NCBI GenBank assembly: GCA_017446645.1
Contig: JAFSQO010000010.1
Span: 1-6,222 of the forward strand
Source of the DNA: Synergistaceae bacterium
Lineage (GTDB): Bacteria > Synergistota > Synergistia > Synergistales > Aminobacteriaceae
DNA: 6,222 bases
Reading direction: 5' to 3'
Shown: positions 1 through 5,323 of the stretch, piece after piece
How positions within the stretch are numbered: position 1 is the stretch's first letter
Layout of the letters: the number at the start of each line of letters is the position of its first letter
Notes under the pieces: model-generated
Databases searched by the model: none
The model's input: the letters and a program-made list of their open reading frames with translations, nothing else
Told to the model about the DNA's origin: nothing
Program-made: the position numbers and the translations under genes

Positions 1-386
1 ATTGCATTAGTGCTTATTCCAGCCTCGCCAAAATAAATAAATTCACGAGTATATTGCAGGACAGGCGGGACTAGATAAATCAACGATACAAGAATTAATA
101 ACGATAAAGCATAAAGATTTACCCGTGAAATAAAAATAGCGATGACTGCAAGCAACGCAAGAACAGCAATCGCTATGACAAGCCTGCGGTTAAATGCTAT
201 TAGAGCCAAATTCATGCCACGCGGATCATAGACTCTGAGGCCGAACACTGCACAGCCTGCAAGAAATCCCAGAAGAGCGGACAGCTTCACGAGCTTTTTG
301 TTCGAGTCAGCAAAACTGAATATTATTCCAAGCATCATTGCAAACGCTGCAAGATGGTCCGTAACTGCGACAAGATACTTTAGTAT
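1..386 (-). CDS. Partial polytopic membrane protein, probable third gene of the P19/FTR1 iron operon (COG4393/DUF2318-like)
   Basis: Reading leftward from about 386 there is an uninterrupted frame of 128 codons that runs off the window edge, so the C-terminus is missing. It shows about four hydrophobic segments, near residues 5-26, 35-50, 69-87 and 91-107, with basic loops (NKK, NRR) between them. It lies directly behind the P19 and FTR1 genes. In Campylobacter the gene after p19 (Cj1660) encodes a membrane protein of the COG4393/DUF2318 group, whose Fe-S/cysteine part lies C-terminal, outside this window. The assignment is therefore from gene order and topology, not from a diagnostic motif. 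The start is abnormal: two in-frame TGA codons (395-393 and 392-390) directly precede the frame, and the ATG at 393 is in another frame that stops after 25 codons. ATA at 386, 9 nt after AAGGAG, is the best-spaced start. Alternatively, losing one A from the A5 tract (386-390) would join ATG 393 to this frame. The next in-frame ATG pair has no ribosome site and would cut the first membrane segment. Confidence 0.6.
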   Translation of the reverse strand, partial: MLKYLVAVTDHLAAFAMMLGIIFSFADSNKKLVKLSALLGFLAGCAVFGLRVYDPRGMNLALIAFNRRLVIAIAVLALLAVIAIFISRVNLYALSLLILVSLIYLVPPVLQYTREFIYFGEAGISTNA

Positions 387-395
387 TTTTCATCA

Positions 396-401
396 CTCCT
401 T
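396..401 (-). promoter_or_regulatory. Ribosome binding site AAGGAG with no properly framed ATG/GTG/TTG
   Basis: On the minus strand AAGGAG is followed by TGATGAAAAATACTA. The ATG lies only 2 nt from GGAG and is out of frame with the membrane protein. The ATA codon at 386-384 is in frame and sits at a normal 9-nt spacing. This site therefore bears on the start of the partial gene and suggests either an ATA start or a slip in the A-run. Confidence 0.55.
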
Positions 402-410
402 AAACATGAG

Positions 411-444
411 AAAAACGGAAAGCCTGACATAAGCCAGACTTCCG
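411..444 (-). terminator. Intrinsic terminator or attenuator after the P19 gene
   Basis: On the minus strand the sequence from 444 to 416 folds into a hairpin. The outer arms are CGGAAG and CTTTCCG. The inner arms are CTGGC and GTCAG with one G-U pair, and the loop is TTAT. Five T residues (415-411) follow at once. The inner stem is fully paired only as minus-strand RNA, because on the plus strand the G-U becomes an A-C mismatch, and the plus strand has no downstream T-run. It lies 29 bases past the P19 stop and just before the ribosome site of the next gene. It probably lets only part of transcription pass into the membrane protein gene, so more P19 than permease partner would be made. Confidence 0.75.
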
Positions 445-472
445 CAAAAAGTTTAATTTCCGTAAAAATTTC

Positions 473-1063
473 TTAGTCGTTCTGTAACTGCTCGGCTGTG
501 TAATTCCAATCGAATTCAACAGTGTAGGTCTTGAAGAACTCTTTAGCCTTCTCTTTAGCCGGTACTCCTGTCTCTTCGTCAATGTGAAGCAGGTAATCAG
601 TCGGCGGTTCGATTATGAATCTCAGCTTGTAAGGACCAACAGCAAGACCCTTTGCGATATTTGCTCCGTAATGAGGGCCATCATCTGCGTTCATGGGCAT
701 GAAGGAACCTGACATTACGACTTTGCCGTCGATTTTGGCGATCTCGTACTTCACTGTCAGGTATGCCGGCCAAATGTCTTCACCGTTGCCGAAGCCATAT
801 GCTATTGCGTCTGCTGGTTTCAGGTGAATATCGGCCTCCAGGTGCATGTCTGACTCCTCGCGTGAAAGTCCCTTGCCTGTCGGGTACATGTCTACAGCCT
901 GGAAATACACTGCTGCTACGTTATAGGGTCCTGCCTGGGTCTCGCCGATTGGGATCTCCTCAAAGCCTGCCTGACCGGGTTTGACGCTGACCGCCTGTGC
1001 TCCGAAAGCTGCCCCTGAAAGAGCAAGCGCAAGAATTAATACAGCAAAAAAGCATTTTTTCAT
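473..1063 (-). CDS. P19/Tp34-family periplasmic iron-binding protein
   Basis: A 196-residue secreted protein of the Tp34/P19 family (iron transport protein; relatives are Campylobacter P19, E. coli FetP, Treponema Tp34). In characterised members this periplasmic dimer binds iron and copper ions and passes iron to an FTR1-type permease. The N-terminus (residues 1-24) is a typical signal peptide: MKK, a hydrophobic core, then a small-residue cleavage region ending AQA; there is no lipobox. Family features are visible in order: DMYPTGKG (58-65), the metal-site region MHLEADIH (73-80), FMPMNADDGPHYG (121-133) with Met122, Met124 and His131, LLHIDEETGVP (158-168) with His160, and the final VEFDWNY (182-188). 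The known P19 metal ligands are His, Met, Glu and Asp in these same blocks, so the site looks intact. Length is normal for the family. The ATG at 1063 has GGAGG 10 nt upstream. It lies 78 bases behind the permease gene in the same direction. Confidence 0.93.
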   Translation of the reverse strand: MKKCFFAVLILALALSGAAFGAQAVSVKPGQAGFEEIPIGETQAGPYNVAAVYFQAVDMYPTGKGLSREESDMHLEADIHLKPADAIAYGFGNGEDIWPAYLTVKYEIAKIDGKVVMSGSFMPMNADDGPHYGANIAKGLAVGPYKLRFIIEPPTDYLLHIDEETGVPAKEKAKEFFKTYTVEFDWNYTAEQLQND

Positions 1064-1101
1064 GATAATATAACCTCCAAGATAAATTATTTATATAAAT
1101 T

Positions 1102-1138
1102 CCCCGTAGAAAAAAATCTCTCGCAAAGATTCACGGGG
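1102..1138 (-). repeat. Nested inverted repeat between permease and P19 genes
   Basis: Outer arms CCCCGT (1102-1107) and ACGGGG (1133-1138) match perfectly. Inner arms AATCT (1114-1118) and AGATT (1127-1131) surround a 7-nt loop. As minus-strand RNA the inner hairpin is followed by a run of seven U residues before the second outer arm. Two outcomes are possible: a weak inner hairpin with U-run, which may act as a terminator, or the longer G/C-clamped hairpin, which would bury the U-run. It may tune or process the transcript between the permease and P19 genes. The function is inferred from shape only. Confidence 0.5.
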
Positions 1139-1141
1139 CAT

Positions 1142-2527
1142 TTATTTACTCTTCTCATTTTTCTTTCTGAACAGGTGAGGCAGCATAATCCACACAGCTG
1201 CGATTACCAGCATTATTTGCGGGATCAAAGTTTCTGCCCTGTCGTAAATGCTGAGTATCTCAATGCTAAAGCCATTCATTGCAGGTATTACAGTACGGCC
1301 TGTGATTACATCAGCTTCGGTGAGTTCTACTACACCTTTCCCCATGAAAGATATACACATTAAGAATAATAATATGCTGGTGAAGATAAAGAACGCCCTT
1401 AACGGTAACTTGACGCTGAAATACCTGAACGCTACCCAGACTGCAACGAGAACGAGAACACCTGCGCCTATTCCGTAAGCTATGTATGCAGGGTTGCTCA
1501 TGCCTCCGGTAAAGGCTGCTGAGTAGAAGAGAATCAACTCTGCGCCCTCTCTCATGACTGCAATGAACGCCGCAAATATCAATGTCCACTGGCTTTTTGA
1601 GTCTATTGACTGCTGAACCTTGCCGCTGATGTAATTTTCCCAGGCAATATTATCTGCCTTAGAGAGCATCCAGTTGCTGACGTAAAACAAAACTGCTACT
1701 GCAAGAAACATTGTCCAGCCTTCTAATAATTCTCTGGCCACTCCGCTTTGTTCTCCCATTAGAGTATCTAATGCCCAGGCAAGAATGACGCTCGCGAGGA
1801 TAGCTGCAAACGAGCCGAGATAAACCCCCTTGAGCATGTGCTTGTTTCCCGTTTTGATTAAATAAGCAACGATTGCAACGATTACAAGAATCGCCTCAAG
1901 TCCTTCACGCACCAATAACCCGAAAGCCGTCACGAAGGTCAGCCAGTCACGACTCACAGGAGCCTTTTTCTCTGAGCCTGCTTCACTCACAACAGGAGCA
2001 GGAGCAGGATTTTCCTGAACGGGTGCGCTTGCGATCAAGGGCCTTTCCACTTTAGTATCAACATAAATTGCCTGGCCTACTGAGTCAGGGTCACTGATTT
2101 CTGCTTTGCCGTCAAGAACCATTGAGTCCTTGTAGACTTTTATCTTTAAGTCCTCGATTTGCTGCATCAACGCATTCTTTTCTTTCTCCTGATTGCCCAG
2201 TAAAACATGTTTGATGTCCCTGAACTGCGCCTCAATGTGATTGACTCTTGCAGCTGAGATTGCATACATGACCGTACTCTCTACGCCCTGAACTTCATAA
2301 TACTTGAAATAAGCATCGTTGACGTTAGTATATGCGTCCTTGTAGTTGTCGTTCTTGACGTTCTCTATTGCTGAGTTAAACTCTAAGGCCATATCAGCAG
2401 CAACCCCGCGCCAGTCATCATAACGTTTTTTCTTTTTCGCAGCTTCTGACTCGCCGACACACGAGAGAATCAAAGCGCATAAAATTAACAAAGGCAGTGC
2501 ATAATAAACAAAGCCTCTTCTTTTCAT
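1142..2527 (-). CDS. FTR1-family iron permease with long periplasmic N-terminal domain
   Basis: A 461-residue membrane iron transporter of the FTR1/EfeU/FetM family. The signal sequence or first membrane helix covers residues 1-29; LILSC at 19-23 is a possible but imperfect lipobox. Residues about 35-165 form a polar, helical extracytoplasmic domain with the pattern EFNSAIENVKNDNYKDAYTNVNDAYFKYYE typical of bacterial FTR1 extensions (split here as 49-63 and 64-78). A Pro/Ala-rich linker (about 169-191) leads into the permease domain. That domain has about seven hydrophobic helices and the two hallmark REGxE motifs, REGLE (207-211) and REGAE (326-330), whose Glu residues bind iron in the family. 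The C-terminal tail is basic. ATG at 2527 follows AAGGAG with 8-nt spacing. It is first in an operon with the P19 gene and a further membrane protein; in P19 systems the periplasmic protein delivers iron to this permease. A promoter lies just upstream. The length agrees with the Campylobacter/FetM type rather than the short EfeU type. Confidence 0.93.
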   Translation of the reverse strand: MKRRGFVYYALPLLILCALILSCVGESEAAKKKKRYDDWRGVAADMALEFNSAIENVKNDNYKDAYTNVNDAYFKYYEVQGVESTVMYAISAARVNHIEAQFRDIKHVLLGNQEKEKNALMQQIEDLKIKVYKDSMVLDGKAEISDPDSVGQAIYVDTKVERPLIASAPVQENPAPAPVVSEAGSEKKAPVSRDWLTFVTAFGLLVREGLEAILVIVAIVAYLIKTGNKHMLKGVYLGSFAAILASVILAWALDTLMGEQSGVARELLEGWTMFLAVAVLFYVSNWMLSKADNIAWENYISGKVQQSIDSKSQWTLIFAAFIAVMREGAELILFYSAAFTGGMSNPAYIAYGIGAGVLVLVAVWVAFRYFSVKLPLRAFFIFTSILLFLMCISFMGKGVVELTEADVITGRTVIPAMNGFSIEILSIYDRAETLIPQIMLVIAAVWIMLPHLFRKKNEKSK

Positions 2528-2573
2528 GATTAAGACTCCTTGCTATAGTGTGTGAAAAATTATGTATACCAAA

Positions 2574-2583
2574 CTTTATAAAG
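2574..2583. promoter_or_regulatory. Small palindrome in the leader of the iron operon
   Basis: CTTTATAAAG is a perfect 10-bp palindrome about 10-20 nt downstream of the predicted transcription start for the FTR1 gene. A repressor site for iron control would be expected about here. However, it does not match a convincing Fur box (TGATAAT-N-ATTATCA) or a DtxR/IdeR box, so it is only a candidate operator. AT-rich palindromes of this length also occur by chance. Confidence 0.25.
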
Positions 2584-2599
2584 ATTTATCAACGTGCAA

Positions 2600-2628
2600 A
2601 TTCTATCAGCTGTTAAATTTCTGGTCAA
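2600..2628 (-). promoter_or_regulatory. Sigma-70-type promoter for the iron operon
   Basis: On the minus strand TTGACC (2628-2623) matches the -35 consensus at five of six bases. After exactly 17 nt, TAGAAT (2605-2600) matches the -10 consensus at five of six. Transcription would start near 2593 and leave a leader of about 66 nt before the permease ATG at 2527. A second, weaker pair (TTGATA, 18 nt, TATACA) lies further downstream. The promoter begins 23 nt after the stop of the upstream operon, and no terminator is seen between them, so read-through from that operon is possible. Confidence 0.6.
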
Positions 2629-2651
2629 GTGAAAGTTATTAATCACAAACT

Positions 2652-3662
2652 CTAAAGTAAGACCGGATCAGGTAATTTATCAGAGCCTTCGAGTTCGAGT
2701 TCTGCAATTACACGAAAATCCGTGAGGTCTTCAATAAGTCTAAAGTTTGGCCTGTAAGTTTTGATGACCCTTAAACCCTCATGAAGTCCCCGTGAGATTC
2801 CCGCAAGCCCGAAAATTTTGCAAAGCCTCTTATTCCTGACAGAGCCGCGAATTATTCCGGGATTATCGATTATTATTCTTGCAGGATTTGGAACGATTGA
2901 GATTTTGATGTGCTTATCGATATTATAGTCAGCATGAAGTAAGGCATTCAACAACGCTGCCTTCACTGCTTCGGCACATGAACTTGAGAGCCTGCATGTC
3001 AATCTAGGGATTATCTTGTGACAAGCCAGCCATATATTTGGGGCTTTGAGAGCAAAAATTTTCCCGGAGTAGTGAAGTTCTGCCCTAATCTGCAAAATAT
3101 TGCTGAACATTAAGGCCCCTGCGAAAGTTAAATGTTTGCCTGAGTAAATAAAGCTGCGTCTCAAAAATTCCTGCCCTGTAAAACCTGAGAGCTTCGTGGC
3201 TGAGTGTTTGAACTCACTGAGGCTTTTACGGTCGAGAGGCATATTCTCAACTGGGAAATCATCACGCGATGAGTCAAGGGCTTCTGACGCGAATACAGTC
3301 CTTGCGAATTTCCCTGAAATTACGTTGACCCCTTCGATTCTGCGATAAACTTTGCCGTCAAGAATTACGGGCTTCTCATTGTGTGATAAAGCTTTCACGT
3401 GAGCTGCTATGATTCTTGCGGGGTAATCAAACACTTCGCACTCACAGCCTGCAAAGAGTATTCGGGGCCTTATGCTGTCATCAAGTCCTGAGAGAATCAA
3501 GCCGCCTGTCTCGTCATGAAAGGCTCCGGCAATTATCCAGCCTCCGGAAGAATTGGCAAGCGCACATATAGTCTCCGGGATTTTGTGAAGCTCGTCATAT
3601 CCTAGAAACTCGCAATCTTCGCCTGAAATTCTATTGAGAAATGCAGCAAAATTTTCACTCAA
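2652..3662 (-). CDS. Schlafen/AlbA_2-like and HATPase_c_4-like domain protein, third gene of the SirTM operon
   Basis: A 336-residue cytoplasmic protein with no signal or membrane segments, resembling the broad 'AlbA_2 / RecG-like C-terminal' ATP-binding family. The N-terminal part (about 11-125) has the AlbA_2 pattern: a conserved Glu (18), then ETICALANSSGGWIIAGAFHD (split 30-41 and 42-50), SGL, and KVYRRIEG (104-111). A linker with a small alpha/beta region follows (about 140-215). The C-terminal part has the HATPase_c_4 signature EAVKAALLNALLHADYN (231-247) and ARIIIDNPG (261-269). Family members usually then carry E-x-x-G-x-G; here it reads GISRGLHEGLRVIK (288-301), so the glycine-rich segment is divergent and ATP binding is uncertain. 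It is somewhat shorter than common family members, many of which have an extra C-terminal winged helix. The start is TTG at 3662, overlapping the SirTM stop as TTGA, with no well-placed ribosome site, so translation is probably coupled to SirTM. Its role is unknown. The operon suggests a partner, regulator or target of ADP-ribosylation. Confidence 0.78.
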   Translation of the reverse strand: MSENFAAFLNRISGEDCEFLGYDELHKIPETICALANSSGGWIIAGAFHDETGGLILSGLDDSIRPRILFAGCECEVFDYPARIIAAHVKALSHNEKPVILDGKVYRRIEGVNVISGKFARTVFASEALDSSRDDFPVENMPLDRKSLSEFKHSATKLSGFTGQEFLRRSFIYSGKHLTFAGALMFSNILQIRAELHYSGKIFALKAPNIWLACHKIIPRLTCRLSSSCAEAVKAALLNALLHADYNIDKHIKISIVPNPARIIIDNPGIIRGSVRNKRLCKIFGLAGISRGLHEGLRVIKTYRPNFRLIEDLTDFRVIAELELEGSDKLPDPVLL

Positions 3663-4510
3663 AGCAGTTTTTGAAGCACCTCGCCTATGTCCTGATTAAT
3701 CAAGATTGAACGTTTAGAAATCCCTACGCTGTCAGGCAATTTTGCCTCACCGAGATTAACGCAGCAGTAAAGGGCGTCCGGCCATTCACGGGTCATTCTC
3801 CAGAAGGGAAATTTTATTATACCAGGAGTGTTCATGCCAGTACCCAGCTCAAGAAACAGGGTTTTACTGTTGTGATTGCCCTCAAGAAATTTCACGTAAT
3901 TATCCGCAGCCTTGTGCCAGCCCTCGTCCTCGACAAATTTATCGTCAGAGCGCAAATTCATAACCATCGGACGGCCGCAGACAGGACAGACAGGCAGCAA
4001 TTCTTCAGGGACTCGCATATCTTTCTGGGACTCTATCATCTTCACTATTATTGCTTCGTTGTCGTAAGTCTTCTCATGGCACGGCAGGGAACACTGAAAC
4101 AAACCGTAATCGCCCTGCGTGTAAAAGAGCCGCGATTTGTCAAAGCCTGCTTTCTGAAAACAGTGATCTACGTTAGTTGTGATGACGAAATAATTTTTCC
4201 CCTGAACAAGTCTCAGCAAGTTATCATAAACGGGCTTGGGAGGATCATTATACCTGTTAATGAAAATATATCTGCTCCAGTATGCCCAGAACTCCTGAGA
4301 AGAGTCGAACGGGTAAAAGCCTCCTGAGTACATGTCATGAAAGCCGTATTTTGCCTCGAAGTCCGAGAAATATTTGGAGAACCTCTCGCCGTCATAGACA
4401 AAACCTGCTGAAGTCGAAAGCCCTGCACCTGCACCGATGATTATTGCCTGAGAGTCATTTAGTGCCTGTCTGAGTCTTTCTATCATGCTGTCAATCATGC
4501 TGTCAATCAT
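3659..4510 (-). CDS. sirTM: Class M sirtuin (SirTM), predicted protein ADP-ribosyltransferase
   Basis: A 283-residue Sir2-fold protein. The NAD-binding start GAGAGLSTSAGF (26-37) is followed by an insert rich in aromatic residues, FVITTNVDH (108-116), where the usual sirtuin TQNxD reads TTNVD, and TQGDYG (131-136), where classical deacylases have the catalytic His (L-H-G). Here that position is Gln132. Two Cys pairs (Cys140/Cys144 and Cys175/Cys178) form the zinc module, and ELGTGMNTPG (221-230) is the second nucleotide segment. His-to-Gln replacement and linkage to a macrodomain gene define SirTM, shown in staphylococci and streptococci to ADP-ribosylate a lipoylated GcvH-like carrier instead of deacylating. 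Neither that carrier nor its ligase is in this window, so the substrate here is open. The start at 4510 overlaps the macrodomain stop by 4 nt (ATGA) and has AAAGGAG 8 nt upstream. The N-terminus MIDSMIDSMIER is built from a 12-bp tandem repeat, so Met codons at 4498 and 4486 are further possible starts. Confidence 0.92.
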   Translation of the reverse strand: MIDSMIDSMIERLRQALNDSQAIIIGAGAGLSTSAGFVYDGERFSKYFSDFEAKYGFHDMYSGGFYPFDSSQEFWAYWSRYIFINRYNDPPKPVYDNLLRLVQGKNYFVITTNVDHCFQKAGFDKSRLFYTQGDYGLFQCSLPCHEKTYDNEAIIVKMIESQKDMRVPEELLPVCPVCGRPMVMNLRSDDKFVEDEGWHKAADNYVKFLEGNHNSKTLFLELGTGMNTPGIIKFPFWRMTREWPDALYCCVNLGEAKLPDSVGISKRSILINQDIGEVLQKLL

Positions 4511-4517
4511 GCTGTCA
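4482..4517 (-). repeat. Perfect 3 x 12-bp tandem repeat on the macrodomain/SirTM junction
   Basis: The minus-strand unit TGACAGCATGAT occurs three times without mismatch. The copy nearest the macrodomain gene contains its last codons, its TGA stop and the overlapping SirTM ATG. The other copies add MIDS units to SirTM. Since 12 is a multiple of three, a change in copy number keeps SirTM in frame but changes its N-terminus. Every unit also carries an ATGA stop/start signature. Confidence 0.95.
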
Positions 4518-5271
4518 GCTCCTTTCTGTAAATTTCGTAGTCTGAATCTTTGAAGACGTTAAATATTATTTTCTTCATGCTAACAGACTCGTCAAGAAAA
4601 TTTTTCACGGTCTTAACTGCAATTTTCGCGGCAATATCATTCGGGAAATGAAACTCGCCGGTCGAGATACAGCAAAAGGCAATTGATTCAACATTATTCT
4701 TCTCCGCAATTTCCAGGCAGGATTTGTAACAGCTCTCAAGTTCACCGCAATGTCTTTGAGTCAAGGCTCCCGTTACAATCGGCCCGACTGTGTGAATCAC
4801 ATAATCGCACGGAAGATTATATGCTCCTGTAATCTTTGCCTGGCCCGTTAATTCGTCATGACCCTGAGCAAGCATTAATTTATAGCACTCATCGCGAAGC
4901 TGGAGACCTGCAGCAGAATGAATCGCGTTATCTATACAGCGATGACATGGAATGAAGCAGCCCAGTAATTTATTGTTCGCAGCATTTACTATTGCTCCTG
5001 TCTTGAGGCGTGTTATATCCCCCTGCCATAATGAGATTTTCGGGAAAATTTCCGGCAGTGAGTCAGAGTCAACAATTCCCCTTGATTCCCGTTCGTGTGA
5101 TAAAAACTCGTCCTGAAGCTCCAAAAATTTTTCGTCTAGCTTCATGGGCGGACGTATATTCATCAATGAACGCAGTAATATCCTTTTGTCAGTTATGTTA
5201 GCAGCGTCATGCCTGTACTCCGGCATTTCGTCAAGTAAAAAATTTATAAGCCAATCTAATTTTGAGTCCAT
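4507..5271 (-). CDS. Zinc-containing macrodomain protein, predicted protein-ADP-ribose hydrolase
   Basis: A 254-residue protein of the Zn-macro class (MacroD-like), which removes ADP-ribose put on proteins by SirTM. The helical N-terminal part (about 1-75) includes the family pattern LLRSLMNIRPP (32-42) and ELQDEFL (51-57). The macrodomain starts about residue 78: QGDITRL (83-89), IVNAANN (94-100), the zinc-motif LLGCFIPCHRCIDNAIH (103-119), AGLQLRDEC, TGQAKIT (142-148), VIHTVGPI (158-165) and the phosphate-binding loop CISTGEFHFP (201-210). By comparison with streptococcal and staphylococcal relatives, Cys105, His110 and Cys112 are the probable zinc ligands; Cys109 is not conserved. The length is normal and no key residue is missing, so the enzyme should be active. 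ATG at 5271 is preceded by GGAG with a rather long 12-nt spacing and an in-frame TAA, which fixes the N-terminus closely. It is first of the three-gene operon and runs divergently from polA. Confidence 0.93.
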   Translation of the reverse strand: MDSKLDWLINFLLDEMPEYRHDAANITDKRILLRSLMNIRPPMKLDEKFLELQDEFLSHERESRGIVDSDSLPEIFPKISLWQGDITRLKTGAIVNAANNKLLGCFIPCHRCIDNAIHSAAGLQLRDECYKLMLAQGHDELTGQAKITGAYNLPCDYVIHTVGPIVTGALTQRHCGELESCYKSCLEIAEKNNVESIAFCCISTGEFHFPNDIAAKIAVKTVKNFLDESVSMKKIIFNVFKDSDYEIYRKELTA

Positions 5272-5306
5272 GATTTATTTATGCTCCGTTAAAAATTTTT
5301 TCAGAT

Positions 5307-5318
5307 ATTATAATTATA
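5307..5318. promoter_or_regulatory. Overlapping divergent -10 elements between the macrodomain gene and polA
   Basis: The AT-rich spacer holds TATAAT on the plus strand (5309-5314), for polA, and two tandem TATAAT hexamers on the minus strand (5312-5307 and 5318-5313), for the macrodomain operon. These share a palindromic core TTATAATTATAA. No strong -35 hexamer is seen on either side. The plus-strand -10 would start transcription at about 5321, leaving almost no leader before the polA start. AT-rich DNA makes chance matches likely, so this is a moderate call. Confidence 0.4.
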
Positions 5319-5323
5319 AAGGG
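5318..5323 (+). promoter_or_regulatory. Ribosome binding site AAAGGG before polA that favours a non-standard start
   Basis: AAAGGG abuts and overlaps the in-frame GTG at 5323, which is too close to serve that codon. The ATT codon at 5332, which would give the usual pol I beginning MKRFLIIDGH, sits at an 8-nt spacing. Either the GTG is used on a nearly leaderless transcript or ATT is the true start. Confidence 0.4.

Noticed and set aside
381..393. TGA recoding (stop read as an amino acid) to explain the blocked start of the left gene
   Set aside because: TGA is used as the natural stop of both the macrodomain and SirTM genes in this window, so general recoding is unlikely.
1248..1589. Overlapping open frames on both strands inside the permease gene
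   Set aside because: They overlap the conserved FTR1 domain, have no recognisable features and low-complexity or Arg/His/Ser-rich composition typical of shadow frames.
2560..2595. Possible Fur or DtxR box upstream of the iron permease
   Set aside because: The AT-rich stretch gives only a poor match to the 7-1-7 Fur pattern and no DtxR/IdeR dyad, so only the bare palindrome is listed with low confidence.
3872..4327. A 151-codon open frame on the plus strand opposite SirTM
   Set aside because: It is antisense to a clearly conserved SirTM gene, has no recognisable domain and no good ribosome site; it reads as a shadow frame.
4482..4517. CRISPR or mobile-element repeat
   Set aside because: Units are 12 bp, directly adjacent and within coding sequence; there are no spacers, no terminal inverted repeats and no transposase.
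3659..5271. Reading the sirtuin as an NAD-depleting defence effector of the SIR2 type
   Set aside because: Zinc cysteines, the TQG motif and the coupled Zn-macrodomain place it with SirTM transferases, not with ThsA/DSR-type NADases.
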